Assembly (NCBI GenBank): GCA_944321165.1
Contig: CALUKE010000003.1
Span: 248,001-312,000 of the forward strand
Length of the DNA: 64,000 nucleotides
Reading direction: 5' to 3'
DNA from: an uncultured Odoribacter sp.
Lineage (GTDB): Bacteria; Bacteroidota; Bacteroidia; Bacteroidales; Marinifilaceae
Shown here: piece by piece, positions 44,968 through 53,184 of the stretch
Numbering within the stretch: the stretch's first letter is position 1
How the letters are laid out: every line of letters starts with the position of its first letter
The notes under the pieces: model-generated
Databases searched by the model: none
Told to the model about the DNA's origin: nothing
What the model saw: the letters and a program-made list of their open reading frames with translations, nothing else
Made by a program: the position numbers and the translations under genes

Positions 44968-46144
44968 ATTGTGGTTTTCCAATTTTTGGATGACTTTTTT
45001 TATATGTGCTTGTATATGCTTTTTTTCACAATGTAGAGAGGCTGCCGAGGATTCCAATATTATTCGAATTACAGCTAAGCAAGCTAAAAATTCTGTTGAA
45101 AAATTGTCTGATATTGTGTCTGATATTGATTTTATGAAATTACAGGACGGATATTTTTATCCCCCCTTGGCTCAAGGGAGCGTGATGCTAGATGCAAGTG
45201 GTGTTACCCGGGATAATTTTAAAATTTATCCGGATCGTTTTTTAGTTCTAAATGCAGAGAAAAAGATCGATGTCTATGATGGAAAAGGAAATTATTTGTT
45301 TCAATTTGGTATTGTAGGGAGAGGAGCAAAAGAATATATTTCAGTCGGAGATTTTTGTTATAATCCATATAGCAGGCAATATGCTGTTGCTGATATGCAT
45401 TCTGTTTTGGTATATGATTCGATTGGAAATTTTGTAAAACGACGATCATATGGAGGTAAAATAGCCGTGACAAAGCGGATTGAAGCGGTTTCTTCTTCCC
45501 AATACATGATTGCTGGATATTTTTCAGAAGGAGGACAAAATTATGCGTTTTTTGCCGTTGATACTTCTGAACAGGTGGATTTGCAATCTTATTTTTCTTG
45601 GGAGATGGAGCTCGAAAAGAGCCGAGAGATTGAAAGTGGAGATTTGATTCGCTCCGAAAATCGACTGATATTTCAATTTCGGGATTCTTTATTTGTTTTG
45701 CAGCGTGATCTGCCAGTATTTTATACCGGTTTTGATTTTCGGGATGTTTATTATTTTAACTTGTTATTATATCGGGAAAACGATGATTGGAAAATGGCGC
45801 ATGTCTGGACAGAGAAGGCACCGCGAAATCGTGCTAGTAGTATAGATTTTATGTTGATATTGCAATCCAAAAACCGGGCACGGACATATCTTGTGACGGA
45901 AAAAACTGTGGATGATTGTTTTTTGGGAATTAAAAAAGGGGCTTATGGTTTTGTGCTTGATGCATGGGATTTTTTGGATGAACGTTTGGCGGTAACGCTT
46001 ACGGCGACCGATTTTAAAGAGATGGTAGATCATGCTGCCAAAAATCCGGAGAAATATCCTTATTATGAAAAAGCCCGAAAACTTGTTGCGGGGCTGAATG
46101 AGGATTCTAATAATATTATCGCTTGGGTTACATTAAAGGAATAG
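44957..46144 (+). CDS. 6-bladed beta-propeller lipoprotein (DUF5128-like)
   Basis: This 395-residue lipoprotein starts at ATG 44957. The lipobox FSQC places the lipidated Cys near residue 26. The body is a beta-propeller of the Bacteroidota 6-bladed family: DRFLVLNAEKKIDVYDGKGNYLFQFG followed by the GRGAKEYI motif and FCYNPYSRQYAVADMHSVLVYDSIGNFV, equivalent to the family pattern of a 'kiyvlD... GkGPGEY' blade. Such lipoproteins are outer-surface or periplasmic and of unknown function. A mixed low-complexity C-terminal region follows. It is coupled to the small secreted protein (11-base overlap) and followed by another lipoprotein after 1 base. Local AT-richness suggests recent acquisition. 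Confidence 0.82.
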   Translation: MIIKLWFSNFWMTFFICACICFFSQCREAAEDSNIIRITAKQAKNSVEKLSDIVSDIDFMKLQDGYFYPPLAQGSVMLDASGVTRDNFKIYPDRFLVLNAEKKIDVYDGKGNYLFQFGIVGRGAKEYISVGDFCYNPYSRQYAVADMHSVLVYDSIGNFVKRRSYGGKIAVTKRIEAVSSSQYMIAGYFSEGGQNYAFFAVDTSEQVDLQSYFSWEMELEKSREIESGDLIRSENRLIFQFRDSLFVLQRDLPVFYTGFDFRDVYYFNLLLYRENDDWKMAHVWTEKAPRNRASSIDFMLILQSKNRARTYLVTEKTVDDCFLGIKKGAYGFVLDAWDFLDERLAVTLTATDFKEMVDHAAKNPEKYPYYEKARKLVAGLNEDSNNIIAWVTLKE

Positions 46145-46145
46145 A

Positions 46146-47000
46146 ATGATTTATGCAAAAGATCGTTTGGGTAGAATGTTTTTTGGAGCAATAAAATACA
46201 TTTTGAGAAGTCTATTGTGGATGATAGTGGGAGCTTGTAGTGTTTCTCCTGAGTGGAAAGTTTGTGATATTACCCCAGAGTTATTGAATAATATGCAGCG
46301 GAAAGGGAAAAAGTTGGTTTTATATATGAGTTGTAACGATGGGGATAGCATTCTTATTTCCAGTTATTTTGACTGTCATCCCCAGGTGTCGGAGGAAATT
46401 TCGCAGCAGGCTTATTGGTGTTATATGAATACTCAGAGGAGTCTGCGAGAGAAGGCTATAAATGCTTCGCTTTTGCAGACTGTTTCTCCGAAGATTTATG
46501 TTTTTGATGAAAAAGGGCAGTTGTTTTCTTGTGTTGCAGGCTATACTGCTTTGGGAAAACTTGCAAAAATCCTCCGAATCTCTGATTTGTCGGGGATGGA
46601 TGATTGTTTGAAATTTGCAGGGAAGGTGGCAGAACAGACAGCTTCCTTCCGATTGCTTTCTGAAGGGCAGATAAGAGATATTGTGACAAATTCTTTTTGG
46701 GGATATGTTTATCTGGAAGAAAAGCCATTGGTGGCTAAGGAATATTTTCAGAAATCTCTGCTTATCGGAGAATTTTTTTATAATAATTATTTGATGTATA
46801 AATGTACAGATCGATTACGCGATACATTAAATCGACGAATTTATCGAGAGCGGGCGTCTTTGCATCAAAGTTCTGTTGAATGGTTATTTTTCGAGGATGC
46901 CATGTTGGAATTGGGATTGATTATGCCAGAGCAAATGGTGGAAATCAAAAAGCGGAATGCCGAAAGGCGTAAAAAAACTTTGGAGGCTGCAGGTTTATAG
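46146..47000 (+). CDS. Lipoprotein with possible thioredoxin-like fold, unknown function
   Basis: This 284-residue protein begins with a charged N terminus (a second ATG at 46176 gives a more usual signal), then a hydrophobic segment ending in the lipobox VGAC (Cys31). After it comes [15 protein letters not shown], which resembles the start of a thioredoxin-like domain with a degenerate active site, and later [20 protein letters not shown], typical of the strand after the cis-Pro of such folds. The C-terminal half is helical. The fold guess is weak. It starts one base after the propeller lipoprotein, so three genes of this AT-rich block are one operon. Confidence 0.6.
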   Translation: MIYAKDRLGRMFFGAIKYILRSLLWMIVGACSVSPEWKVCDITPELLNNMQRKGKKLVLYMSCNDGDSILISSYFDCHPQVSEEISQQAYWCYMNTQRSLREKAINASLLQTVSPKIYVFDEKGQLFSCVAGYTALGKLAKILRISDLSGMDDCLKFAGKVAEQTASFRLLSEGQIRDIVTNSFWGYVYLEEKPLVAKEYFQKSLLIGEFFYNNYLMYKCTDRLRDTLNRRIYRERASLHQSSVEWLFFEDAMLELGLIMPEQMVEIKKRNAERRKKTLEAAGL

Positions 47001-47131
47001 TTGTTGTTTTGTGGTTATTAACACCGTTGCTGTTATTTTTCAGGAGAAAATGCTTATTTTTGCATGCAAATTGTATATTTAACAATGAATCTTTGCAGAT
47101 TTACCTGCAGATTCTCATTAATAATAAATTT

Positions 47132-48391
47132 ATGCAGACAATAGACACTTACAATTTTCAGGGGAAAAGGGCTTTGATCCGGGTGGATTTCAATGTACCC
47201 TTAAATGATAAATTCGAGATCACCGATGATACTCGTATGCGTGCGGCTATTCCGACGATCAAGAAAGTTTTGGCCGGAGGCGGTTCTGTGATTCTGATGT
47301 CTCACCTGGGGCGGCCGAAAGGGGTTGATAACAAGTATTCGTTAAAGCATATTCTGAAACATTTGGAAGAATTGTTGGGACAACCGGTGAAATTTGCGGA
47401 TGATTGTATTGGAGAAAGTGCAAAAAAACAGGCTGCAGCATTGAAACCGGGAGAGGTTCTGTTGTTGGAAAATCTTCGTTTTTATGCAGAAGAGGAGGGA
47501 AAACCCCGTGGTTTAGCAGAAGATGCTTCCGATGAGGAGAAGAAATCGGCAAAGGCAGCAGTCAAGGAATCTCAGAAAAAATTTGTTGCCGATCTGGCTT
47601 CTTTGGGAGATCTGTGGATTAATGATGCTTTCGGTACGGCTCACCGGGCACATGCCTCAACCGCTTTGATTGCTAAATATTTCCCCAATGATAAATTGTT
47701 CGGTTATGTAATGGAAGGAGAGTTAAAAGCTGTGGACAGCGTGATGAAAAATCCGAAGCGTCCTTTTACAGCGATTATGGGAGGATCCAAGGTCTCTTCC
47801 AAAATCGATATCATTATGAATCTGATGGATAAAGTTGATAATCTGATTCTGGGCGGAGGTATGACTTATACTTTTAAAGCGGCAATGGGAGGTCATGTGG
47901 GCAGTTCCATTTGTGAAACCGACAAACTGGATTTGGCTCTGGATATTATGCGTATTGCTAAGGAAAAAGGAGTGAATCTGGTTCTCTCCAATCAGGCTGT
48001 CATTGCGGATGCATTCAGTAATGAGGCACACACACAATTGGCTGATCCGATGAATATTCCGGATGGTTGGGAAGGCTTGGATATCGGTCCGGAAACCCGG
48101 GAACGTTTTGCCAAGGTGATTGAGGAATCCAAAACGATCCTGTGGAATGGACCTGTTGGCGTTTTTGAGATTCCGAAGTTTGCTGAAGGGACAAAGGCCA
48201 TTGCAGAGGCTATTGTAAAAGCAACCGAGAAAGGAGCATTCTCTCTGATTGGCGGAGGTGATTCTGTGGCTGCCATCAATCAGTTCGGACTGGCGGATAA
48301 AGTAAGTTATGTGTCTACCGGAGGAGGGGCTTTGTTGGAATATATCGAAGGAAAAGAATTGCCGGGTATTGCTGCGATTCGTGGAGAATAG
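47132..48391 (+). CDS. pgk: Phosphoglycerate kinase
   Basis: This 419-residue glycolytic enzyme moves phosphate from 1,3-bisphosphoglycerate to ADP. The start at ATG 47132 gives [23 protein letters not shown], the standard N terminus; the frame is open further upstream but that extension is not protein-like. Motifs are [16 protein letters not shown], the mid-domain [14 protein letters not shown] and the ATP-binding GGGDSVAA near the C terminus. TATTTTTG at 47055-47062 is a possible -7 box. A terminator follows at 48416-48447. Confidence 0.96.
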   Translation: MQTIDTYNFQGKRALIRVDFNVPLNDKFEITDDTRMRAAIPTIKKVLAGGGSVILMSHLGRPKGVDNKYSLKHILKHLEELLGQPVKFADDCIGESAKKQAAALKPGEVLLLENLRFYAEEEGKPRGLAEDASDEEKKSAKAAVKESQKKFVADLASLGDLWINDAFGTAHRAHASTALIAKYFPNDKLFGYVMEGELKAVDSVMKNPKRPFTAIMGGSKVSSKIDIIMNLMDKVDNLILGGGMTYTFKAAMGGHVGSSICETDKLDLALDIMRIAKEKGVNLVLSNQAVIADAFSNEAHTQLADPMNIPDGWEGLDIGPETRERFAKVIEESKTILWNGPVGVFEIPKFAEGTKAIAEAIVKATEKGAFSLIGGGDSVAAINQFGLADKVSYVSTGGGALLEYIEGKELPGIAAIRGE

Positions 48392-48415
48392 TAATATGAT
48401 CACGATTTTATATGC

Positions 48416-48447
48416 AAGGGTTGTCAGATTTATTTTTGGCAACCCTT
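48416..48447 (+). terminator. Terminator after pgk
   Basis: The stem AAGGGTTGTC (48416-48425) pairs with GGCAACCCTT (48438-48447), with one G-U pair and an AT-rich 12-base loop. A moderately T-rich stretch follows (TGTTGTAATTT). Confidence 0.65.
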
Positions 48448-48507
48448 TGTTGTAATTTGGATTTTTCCACTATATATTTTTATTTTGTCGTATAAAAATA
48501 CAAGGCT

Positions 48508-49608
48508 ATGAGTACGATGATTCCGGTTATTGAACCTACGATGGTTCTTAATGAAGAGGTTTGTAAAAGTAATATTGCTCGGATGGCTGCCAAAGCCAAA
48601 GCGGCTCGTGTTGATTTCCGTCCGCATTTCAAAACACATCAGTCCCGTGAAATCGGCGAATGGTTTCGGGCTAGTGGCGTGGATAAGATTACGGTCTCTT
48701 CCTTGGATATGGCCTTGAAGTTTGCGGAATGGGGGTGGAATGATATTACTGTGGCTTTTCCCGTAAATTGCCTGGAACAGGAAAAAATCAATGCTTTGGC
48801 TTCGAAAATTCGTTTGAATCTTCTGTTGGTACATTCCGAAGGAGCCCGACAGCTTTCTGAATGTTTGAAATATCCGGTGGGCGTATATCTGGGGGTTGAT
48901 ACCGGATATCACCGGGATGGAGTGGATGCGGATAATTTTGAAAAAATTGAGCGGATTATGAATATTGTGGCTCCGGATGTGAATATTAAATTTGAAGGTT
49001 TTCTCACTCATGCCGGACATACTTACAATGCCCGTTCAAAAGAAGAGATTTTACAGATTCACAAGGACAATTTGCGGATGCTTAAGAATATCAAAGAACG
49101 CTATATCGACCGTTATCCGCAGTTGAAAATTTCCCTGGGAGATACCCCTTCCTGTTCCTTGGCGGATCGTTTCGGGGTTGCGGATGAGATCCGTCCGGGT
49201 AATTTTGTTTTCTATGATGTGACACAGTTGTATATCGGTTCGTGCGAATGGTATAACATTGCTGTAGCGGTGAAATGTCCGGTCGTCGACATCAATCGTC
49301 ATCGGAATGAGGCGGTTATTTATGGCGGGGGTGTACACTTCTCCAAGGACCGTATTGATCGTCCCGGGAATCGGCCTCTTTATGGACTTGTGGCGGAGAA
49401 TCACGACGATTATTGGGGAAATATTCTTCCGGGTGTGGAGTTGGTTTCTCTATCTCAAGAACATGGAATCATCCACGGAACGGATGCTTTTCTCGATAAG
49501 CTTCATATCGGGGATATTGTGACGGTTTTACCCATCCATTCTTGTATGACTGCCGATTTGATGAAGGTATATCATATGAATGACGGCCGGTTTGCCACTC
49601 ATATTTAA
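48508..49608 (+). CDS. D-threonine aldolase / D-serine dehydratase-like PLP enzyme
   Basis: This 366-residue fold-type III PLP enzyme has the alanine-racemase-like barrel of DSD1/D-threonine aldolase proteins. The PLP lysine is in the RPHFKTH motif (Lys42). A zinc site typical of this family appears at the C terminus as PIHSCMTADL (His344, Cys346). The segment GVYLGVDTGYHRDG and the FLTHAGHTY segment are family features. It most likely cleaves D-threonine-like 3-hydroxy amino acids or dehydrates D-serine; the exact substrate cannot be told. The gene stands alone, 116 bases after pgk, and converges on the DUF486 membrane protein. Confidence 0.85.
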   Translation: MSTMIPVIEPTMVLNEEVCKSNIARMAAKAKAARVDFRPHFKTHQSREIGEWFRASGVDKITVSSLDMALKFAEWGWNDITVAFPVNCLEQEKINALASKIRLNLLLVHSEGARQLSECLKYPVGVYLGVDTGYHRDGVDADNFEKIERIMNIVAPDVNIKFEGFLTHAGHTYNARSKEEILQIHKDNLRMLKNIKERYIDRYPQLKISLGDTPSCSLADRFGVADEIRPGNFVFYDVTQLYIGSCEWYNIAVAVKCPVVDINRHRNEAVIYGGGVHFSKDRIDRPGNRPLYGLVAENHDDYWGNILPGVELVSLSQEHGIIHGTDAFLDKLHIGDIVTVLPIHSCMTADLMKVYHMNDGRFATHI

Positions 49609-49628
49609 GGGTGAAAAACCGAAATGAT

Positions 49629-49997
49629 TCATTTCATAAAAACGAAATATACGGCCATTACGAGACAGACTGCTGCCGCCAAATGATTCCATTTCAGCGT
49701 TTCTCCCTGAAAAAAGATCATGGTGAAAATAGCAAAGATAATCAGGGTGATCACTTCCTGAATGACTTTAAGCTGAACCAGGGAAAAGGGACCTCCATTC
49801 CCTTGAAAACCGATCCGGTTTCCCGGGATCTGCAGAGAGTATTCAAAAAACGCCATACCCCAGGAAAGCAGAATAACGCCAATCAATGGCCAATTGTTGA
49901 TGATCTTCATTTCCTGTAATTTCAAATGTCCATACCAGGCAAAGGTCATGAAGATGTTGGAACAGATAAGTAATAAAATGGTGTAGAGCCCTTTCAT
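49629..49997 (-). CDS. DUF486 (DMT family) small membrane protein
   Basis: This 122-residue protein has four predicted transmembrane helices (residues ~4-20, 36-54, 78-96, 105-121) and a central segment EYSLQIPGNRIGFQGNGGPFSLVQLKVIQE that is characteristic of DUF486, a small DMT-superfamily protein of unknown substrate. Its length is right for the family. It converges on the D-threonine-aldolase-like gene (20 bases between stops) and is divergent from the ATPase/DUF4435 pair, whose promoter lies in the 171-base gap. Confidence 0.85.
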   Translation of the reverse strand: MKGLYTILLLICSNIFMTFAWYGHLKLQEMKIINNWPLIGVILLSWGMAFFEYSLQIPGNRIGFQGNGGPFSLVQLKVIQEVITLIIFAIFTMIFFQGETLKWNHLAAAVCLVMAVYFVFMK

Positions 49998-50118
49998 GAT
50001 AATTAGAATCCGCTTAGTGTAAATATTATGGATCGCAGCGACTGTCTGATGGACGGTCTGCTGTTTTTCAAGGGGGCAAAATTATATCTTTTCTGTGATA
50101 CTTATTCTTTTTTTCTCA

Positions 50119-50149
50119 TTTGTTTTTCGTTTTTTGTTTTTTACCTTTG
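50119..50149 (+). promoter_or_regulatory. Promoter of the ATPase-DUF4435 pair
   Basis: A -33 TTTG (50119-50122) and -7 TACCTTTG (50142-50149), 19 bases apart, match the Bacteroidota promoter consensus exactly. Transcription should start near 50155, so the GTG at 50157 cannot have a normal leader and the ATG at 50169 is the likely start. Confidence 0.75.
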
Positions 50150-50168
50150 TTGAATAGTGGACTATATA

Positions 50169-51038
50169 ATGACTGTTTATTTTCCTAAAACCATGTCAAA
50201 TACGATACATAGCATAGAGATCAGGAATTTGTGGCAGAAATATGATTTTTTGTGGGAAAGTCTGAATCCGGATGTAAATATTCTGATCGGAATCAATGGG
50301 AGTGGAAAAACAACTCTTTTTAATATCATCGATTCGATATTGATGGCAGATGTAAAGCGTCTGCGAGCTTATGGAGTCGAAGTAAAGATCGGAATCGATG
50401 ATTATACGGTGGATTTTCATCAGAAGATGACTGTCAATGAGTTGAAAACAGCTTTGAGGCAGGTGAGGTATCAAAAAATCAGTACCTTTGATATTCCTTT
50501 CCGGGATCGACCCAAGGCCGGGAAGGAATACAGCCAGTTATACAATGAGTTGTATACGATCGTGTATGATATCGGTGGTTCGAATCCATCTTTTTCGGAT
50601 TATCGTCTGAAGGCGACTAATTTTCCGGAAGAGGCCGACCGGATCAATCAACGGATAAGGGCCTTTTTTGAAACAGTCGACCGTTTGTTTGCAAAAACAC
50701 AAAAAGTCATACAGATAGATCCTCATACGAATCATTTGGTATTTATTGATGATGGAGAAGTGATTCCGTTATATAAACTTTCATCGGGCGAAAAGCAGCT
50801 GTTGTTGATTCTGATGCGGGTATTTTTAATGGAAGAACGGCCGTATATTCTTTTGATGGATGAACCTGAAATCTCTTTGCATATTGAATGGCAGTACAAA
50901 TTGTTTGAAGAAATCCGCCATTTGAATCCTCATTGTCAGATCATTACTTCTACTCATTCTCCGAGTCTGTTTGGGGATGGCTGGGGGGATAAGCTGGTTT
51001 TTGTCGAGGATCTGATAAAAAATAAGAAAAGCTGTTGA
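50169..51038 (+). CDS. ABC-type AAA ATPase, AriA-like component of a PARIS-type defence pair
   Basis: This cytoplasmic ATPase of about 289 residues is related to the SMC/RecF/OLD-type AAA_15/AAA_21 group. Walker A GINGSGKTT lies near residues 41-49. An insertion of about 150 residues with mixed helices follows, then the ABC signature LSSGEKQ near 205, Walker B YILLMDEPEISLH near 226-238 and an H-loop TSTHSPS near 260. I chose ATG 50169, guided by the promoter at 50119-50149; ATG 50193 is also possible. It lies 21 bases ahead of a DUF4435 gene. ATPase plus DUF4435 is the architecture of PARIS (AriA/AriB), a phage anti-restriction-induced system. The assignment is family-level and not proven; this ATPase is shorter than I recall for AriA. 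Confidence 0.8.
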   Translation: MTVYFPKTMSNTIHSIEIRNLWQKYDFLWESLNPDVNILIGINGSGKTTLFNIIDSILMADVKRLRAYGVEVKIGIDDYTVDFHQKMTVNELKTALRQVRYQKISTFDIPFRDRPKAGKEYSQLYNELYTIVYDIGGSNPSFSDYRLKATNFPEEADRINQRIRAFFETVDRLFAKTQKVIQIDPHTNHLVFIDDGEVIPLYKLSSGEKQLLLILMRVFLMEERPYILLMDEPEISLHIEWQYKLFEEIRHLNPHCQIITSTHSPSLFGDGWGDKLVFVEDLIKNKKSC

Positions 51039-51059
51039 TAGATTTTTAATTGCTTGTTT

Positions 51060-52046
51060 ATGTTAGGTGTTCGTGCTGAAGATTGCAATCGTGACAGGCA
51101 TTTTGCCAATGCGGCCCGACGTTTTGCTTTGGATGCGAAGATGTTTCGATGTAGGGCGGCTGTGCATGTGGAAAATAAAAATGATATTGCTTTTTGGGAG
51201 GCGATATTGAAGCATTTTCGTCCGGAGGACCGCTTTCATTTTATTGCCGGTTCGCGGAACGAATATGGACGGGAAACTTGTGGTGTGACCCAATGTTTAA
51301 AATACGCCGATTATTTAAGTTCCGATTTTTTTATTTGCATCGATAGCGATTACCGTTATTTGTTACAGGAACGAAAAATCAGCAGTCAATATTTTATTTT
51401 GCAGACTTATACTTATTCTTTTGAGAATCATCATTGTTTTGCCGATGGTCTGGATGATGTCTGCAGCCGGGTGACTCATTTGAAGAATACTGTTTTTGAT
51501 TTTCGGCGTTTTCTGACAGAATTTTCCCGTATTTTATATGATTTGTTTATCTGGCATCTTTATTTCCAGAATGCGGATCCGGTACTTTTCAGTCAGTTTG
51601 AATTCGATTCTTATATCGGTATTTCCAATTCAAAAACTTATTCTTTGGTGAAGGACAATGGTGCAAGGTTCTTGGAAGAACTGCAGCAAAAGGTCGAACG
51701 GAAAATCAATTACCTGGGGCGGAAATATCCGAAAGCCGATCTGGATATTGTCCGGAATAAATATCGAAAATTGGGCATAGATGCGGATCAGGTTTATTTT
51801 TATGTTCGGGGCCATAATTTGTATAACCTGGTATTGGTGGTTTGCAAAGAGGTTTGTAAGGCCATGCTGAGGATGGGCCGAAAAGGAAAGACGGTAACGG
51901 AAGAGATGGTCAGCGAACTGTATCGGCGACGTAATAGCCTTGACTATGAATTGCGAAAAAATATCAAATACGGGGCCTATTTACCCATTCGGAAAATTGA
52001 AGAGGATATCCAGGTTTTACTGGGAGAAAATAAGGCGGAGTTTTGA
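51060..52046 (+). CDS. DUF4435 protein, AriB-like TOPRIM-type effector candidate
   Basis: This protein of about 328 residues matches the DUF4435 family. TOPRIM-like acidic residues appear as VHVENKNDIAFW (Glu38), FICIDSDYRYL (Asp95 and Asp97) and a later SFENHHCF (Glu122, His124, His125). The C-terminal half is helical, rich in Lys and Arg. In PARIS systems the DUF4435 protein AriB is a nuclease released by AriA upon sensing phage anti-restriction proteins, and it acts on tRNA; that role is extrapolated here. The ATG at 51060 is preferred to the TTG at 51054. A promoter overlapping its stop (52042-52072) then drives ruvB, so the pair can be its own unit. Confidence 0.8.
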   Translation: MLGVRAEDCNRDRHFANAARRFALDAKMFRCRAAVHVENKNDIAFWEAILKHFRPEDRFHFIAGSRNEYGRETCGVTQCLKYADYLSSDFFICIDSDYRYLLQERKISSQYFILQTYTYSFENHHCFADGLDDVCSRVTHLKNTVFDFRRFLTEFSRILYDLFIWHLYFQNADPVLFSQFEFDSYIGISNSKTYSLVKDNGARFLEELQQKVERKINYLGRKYPKADLDIVRNKYRKLGIDADQVYFYVRGHNLYNLVLVVCKEVCKAMLRMGRKGKTVTEEMVSELYRRRNSLDYELRKNIKYGAYLPIRKIEEDIQVLLGENKAEF

Positions 52047-52072
52047 CGGGATGATTTGTTTTTCTATTTTTG
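52042..52072 (+). promoter_or_regulatory. Promoter of ruvB overlapping the DUF4435 stop codon
   Basis: A -33 TTTG at 52042-52045 (over the TGA at 52044-52046) and a -7 TATTTTTG at 52065-52072, 19 bases apart, fit the consensus. It would start ruvB transcription about 20 bases ahead of its ATG. Confidence 0.7.
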
Positions 52073-52097
52073 AACTGAAATAGAAGATAAAAGCGGT

Positions 52098-53126
52098 ATG
52101 AGTGAATTCGATATTAGAAATCCTAATCTGAAAGAGGTTGAAAAAGAATTTGAAAGAGCTTTGAGGCCTTTGAGTTTCAGTGATTTTCAAGGTCAGAAAA
52201 AAATCGTAGAGAATTTGGAAATTTTTGTTCGGGCAGCTAAGATGCGGGGAGAATCTTTGGATCATGTTATTTTGCATGGTCCTCCGGGCTTGGGGAAGAC
52301 CACTTTGTCGGCTATTATTGCCAATGAACTGGGAGTAGGGATTAAGATTACTTCCGGACCGGTGCTCGATAAACCGGGAGATCTCGCCGGTCTGTTGACG
52401 AACTTGGAAGAAAATGATGTCCTTTTTATCGATGAAATTCATCGTTTGAGTCCGGTGGTGGAAGAATATTTGTATTCTGCCATGGAAGACTACCGGATAG
52501 ATATTATGATTGATAAAGGCCCGGCTGCTCGTTCTGTACAGATTCAGATCAATCCGTTTACTTTGATCGGGGCTACAACTCGAAGCGGTTTGTTAACGGC
52601 TCCTCTGCGTGCTCGTTTTGGTATCAATTGCCATCTGGAGTATTATGATACGGATATTCTTTCCGGGATTATACATCGTTCGGCAGCCATCCTGAATATT
52701 GGAATCACCAGTCAGGCGGCTTTGGAAATTGCATCTCGGAGTAGAGGTACTCCTCGTATTGCGAATGCCTTGTTGAGAAGAGTGCGTGATTTCGCGATGG
52801 TTAAGGGTAACGGAAATATTGACCGGGAGATTACACGTTATGCCCTTGAGGCTTTGAATATCGATAAATACGGATTGGATGAAATGGATAACAAGATTTT
52901 GTTGACCATCATTGAAAAATTCAAAGGCGGTCCGGTTGGTTTGACCACTATCGCAACGGCTGTCGGTGAGGATGCCGGAACCTTGGAAGAGGTATATGAA
53001 CCTTTTTTGATCAAGGAGGGATTTATCAAGCGTACACCTCGAGGAAGGGAGGTAACAGAATTGGCTTATAAGCATCTGGGGAAAAATAGAAGGGAGAACG
53101 AAGGAGAGCAGATGAGTCTGTTTTGA
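52098..53126 (+). CDS. ruvB: Holliday junction branch migration ATPase RuvB
   Basis: This 342-residue AAA+ motor drives branch migration of Holliday junctions with RuvA. The Walker [11 protein letters not shown] (about residue 59), Walker B FIDEIHRL, sensor and arginine-finger region [18 protein letters not shown] and the C-terminal winged helix ([20 protein letters not shown]) are all present. Length and N terminus are as usual. It has its own promoter within the end of the DUF4435 gene, so its co-location with that gene need not mean shared function. It is followed by the RprX-like kinase gene after 58 bases. Confidence 0.96.
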   Translation: MSEFDIRNPNLKEVEKEFERALRPLSFSDFQGQKKIVENLEIFVRAAKMRGESLDHVILHGPPGLGKTTLSAIIANELGVGIKITSGPVLDKPGDLAGLLTNLEENDVLFIDEIHRLSPVVEEYLYSAMEDYRIDIMIDKGPAARSVQIQINPFTLIGATTRSGLLTAPLRARFGINCHLEYYDTDILSGIIHRSAAILNIGITSQAALEIASRSRGTPRIANALLRRVRDFAMVKGNGNIDREITRYALEALNIDKYGLDEMDNKILLTIIEKFKGGPVGLTTIATAVGEDAGTLEEVYEPFLIKEGFIKRTPRGREVTELAYKHLGKNRRENEGEQMSLF

Positions 53127-53129
53127 TAG

Positions 53130-53179
53130 GTTAAAGTGTGTTAAGTATGAAAAGTGTTAAAATTGAAATGTTAAATTTG
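53130..53179 (+). promoter_or_regulatory. GTTAA direct repeats and -7 box ahead of the RprX-like kinase
   Basis: GTTAA occurs at 53130, 53140, 53156 and 53170 (the first two one helical turn apart). The -7 element TAAATTTG is at 53172-53179, only 6 bases ahead of the ATG. Direct repeats near the promoter are what an OmpR-family regulator such as the neighbouring RprY-like protein would bind; this is inference. No -33 TTTG is present at a standard distance. Confidence 0.4.
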
Positions 53180-53184
53180 TAGGT

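Noticed and set aside
47009..47131. Upstream extension of the phosphoglycerate kinase frame
   Set aside because: The extension is hydrophobic and not conserved-looking; the standard N terminus begins at 47132.
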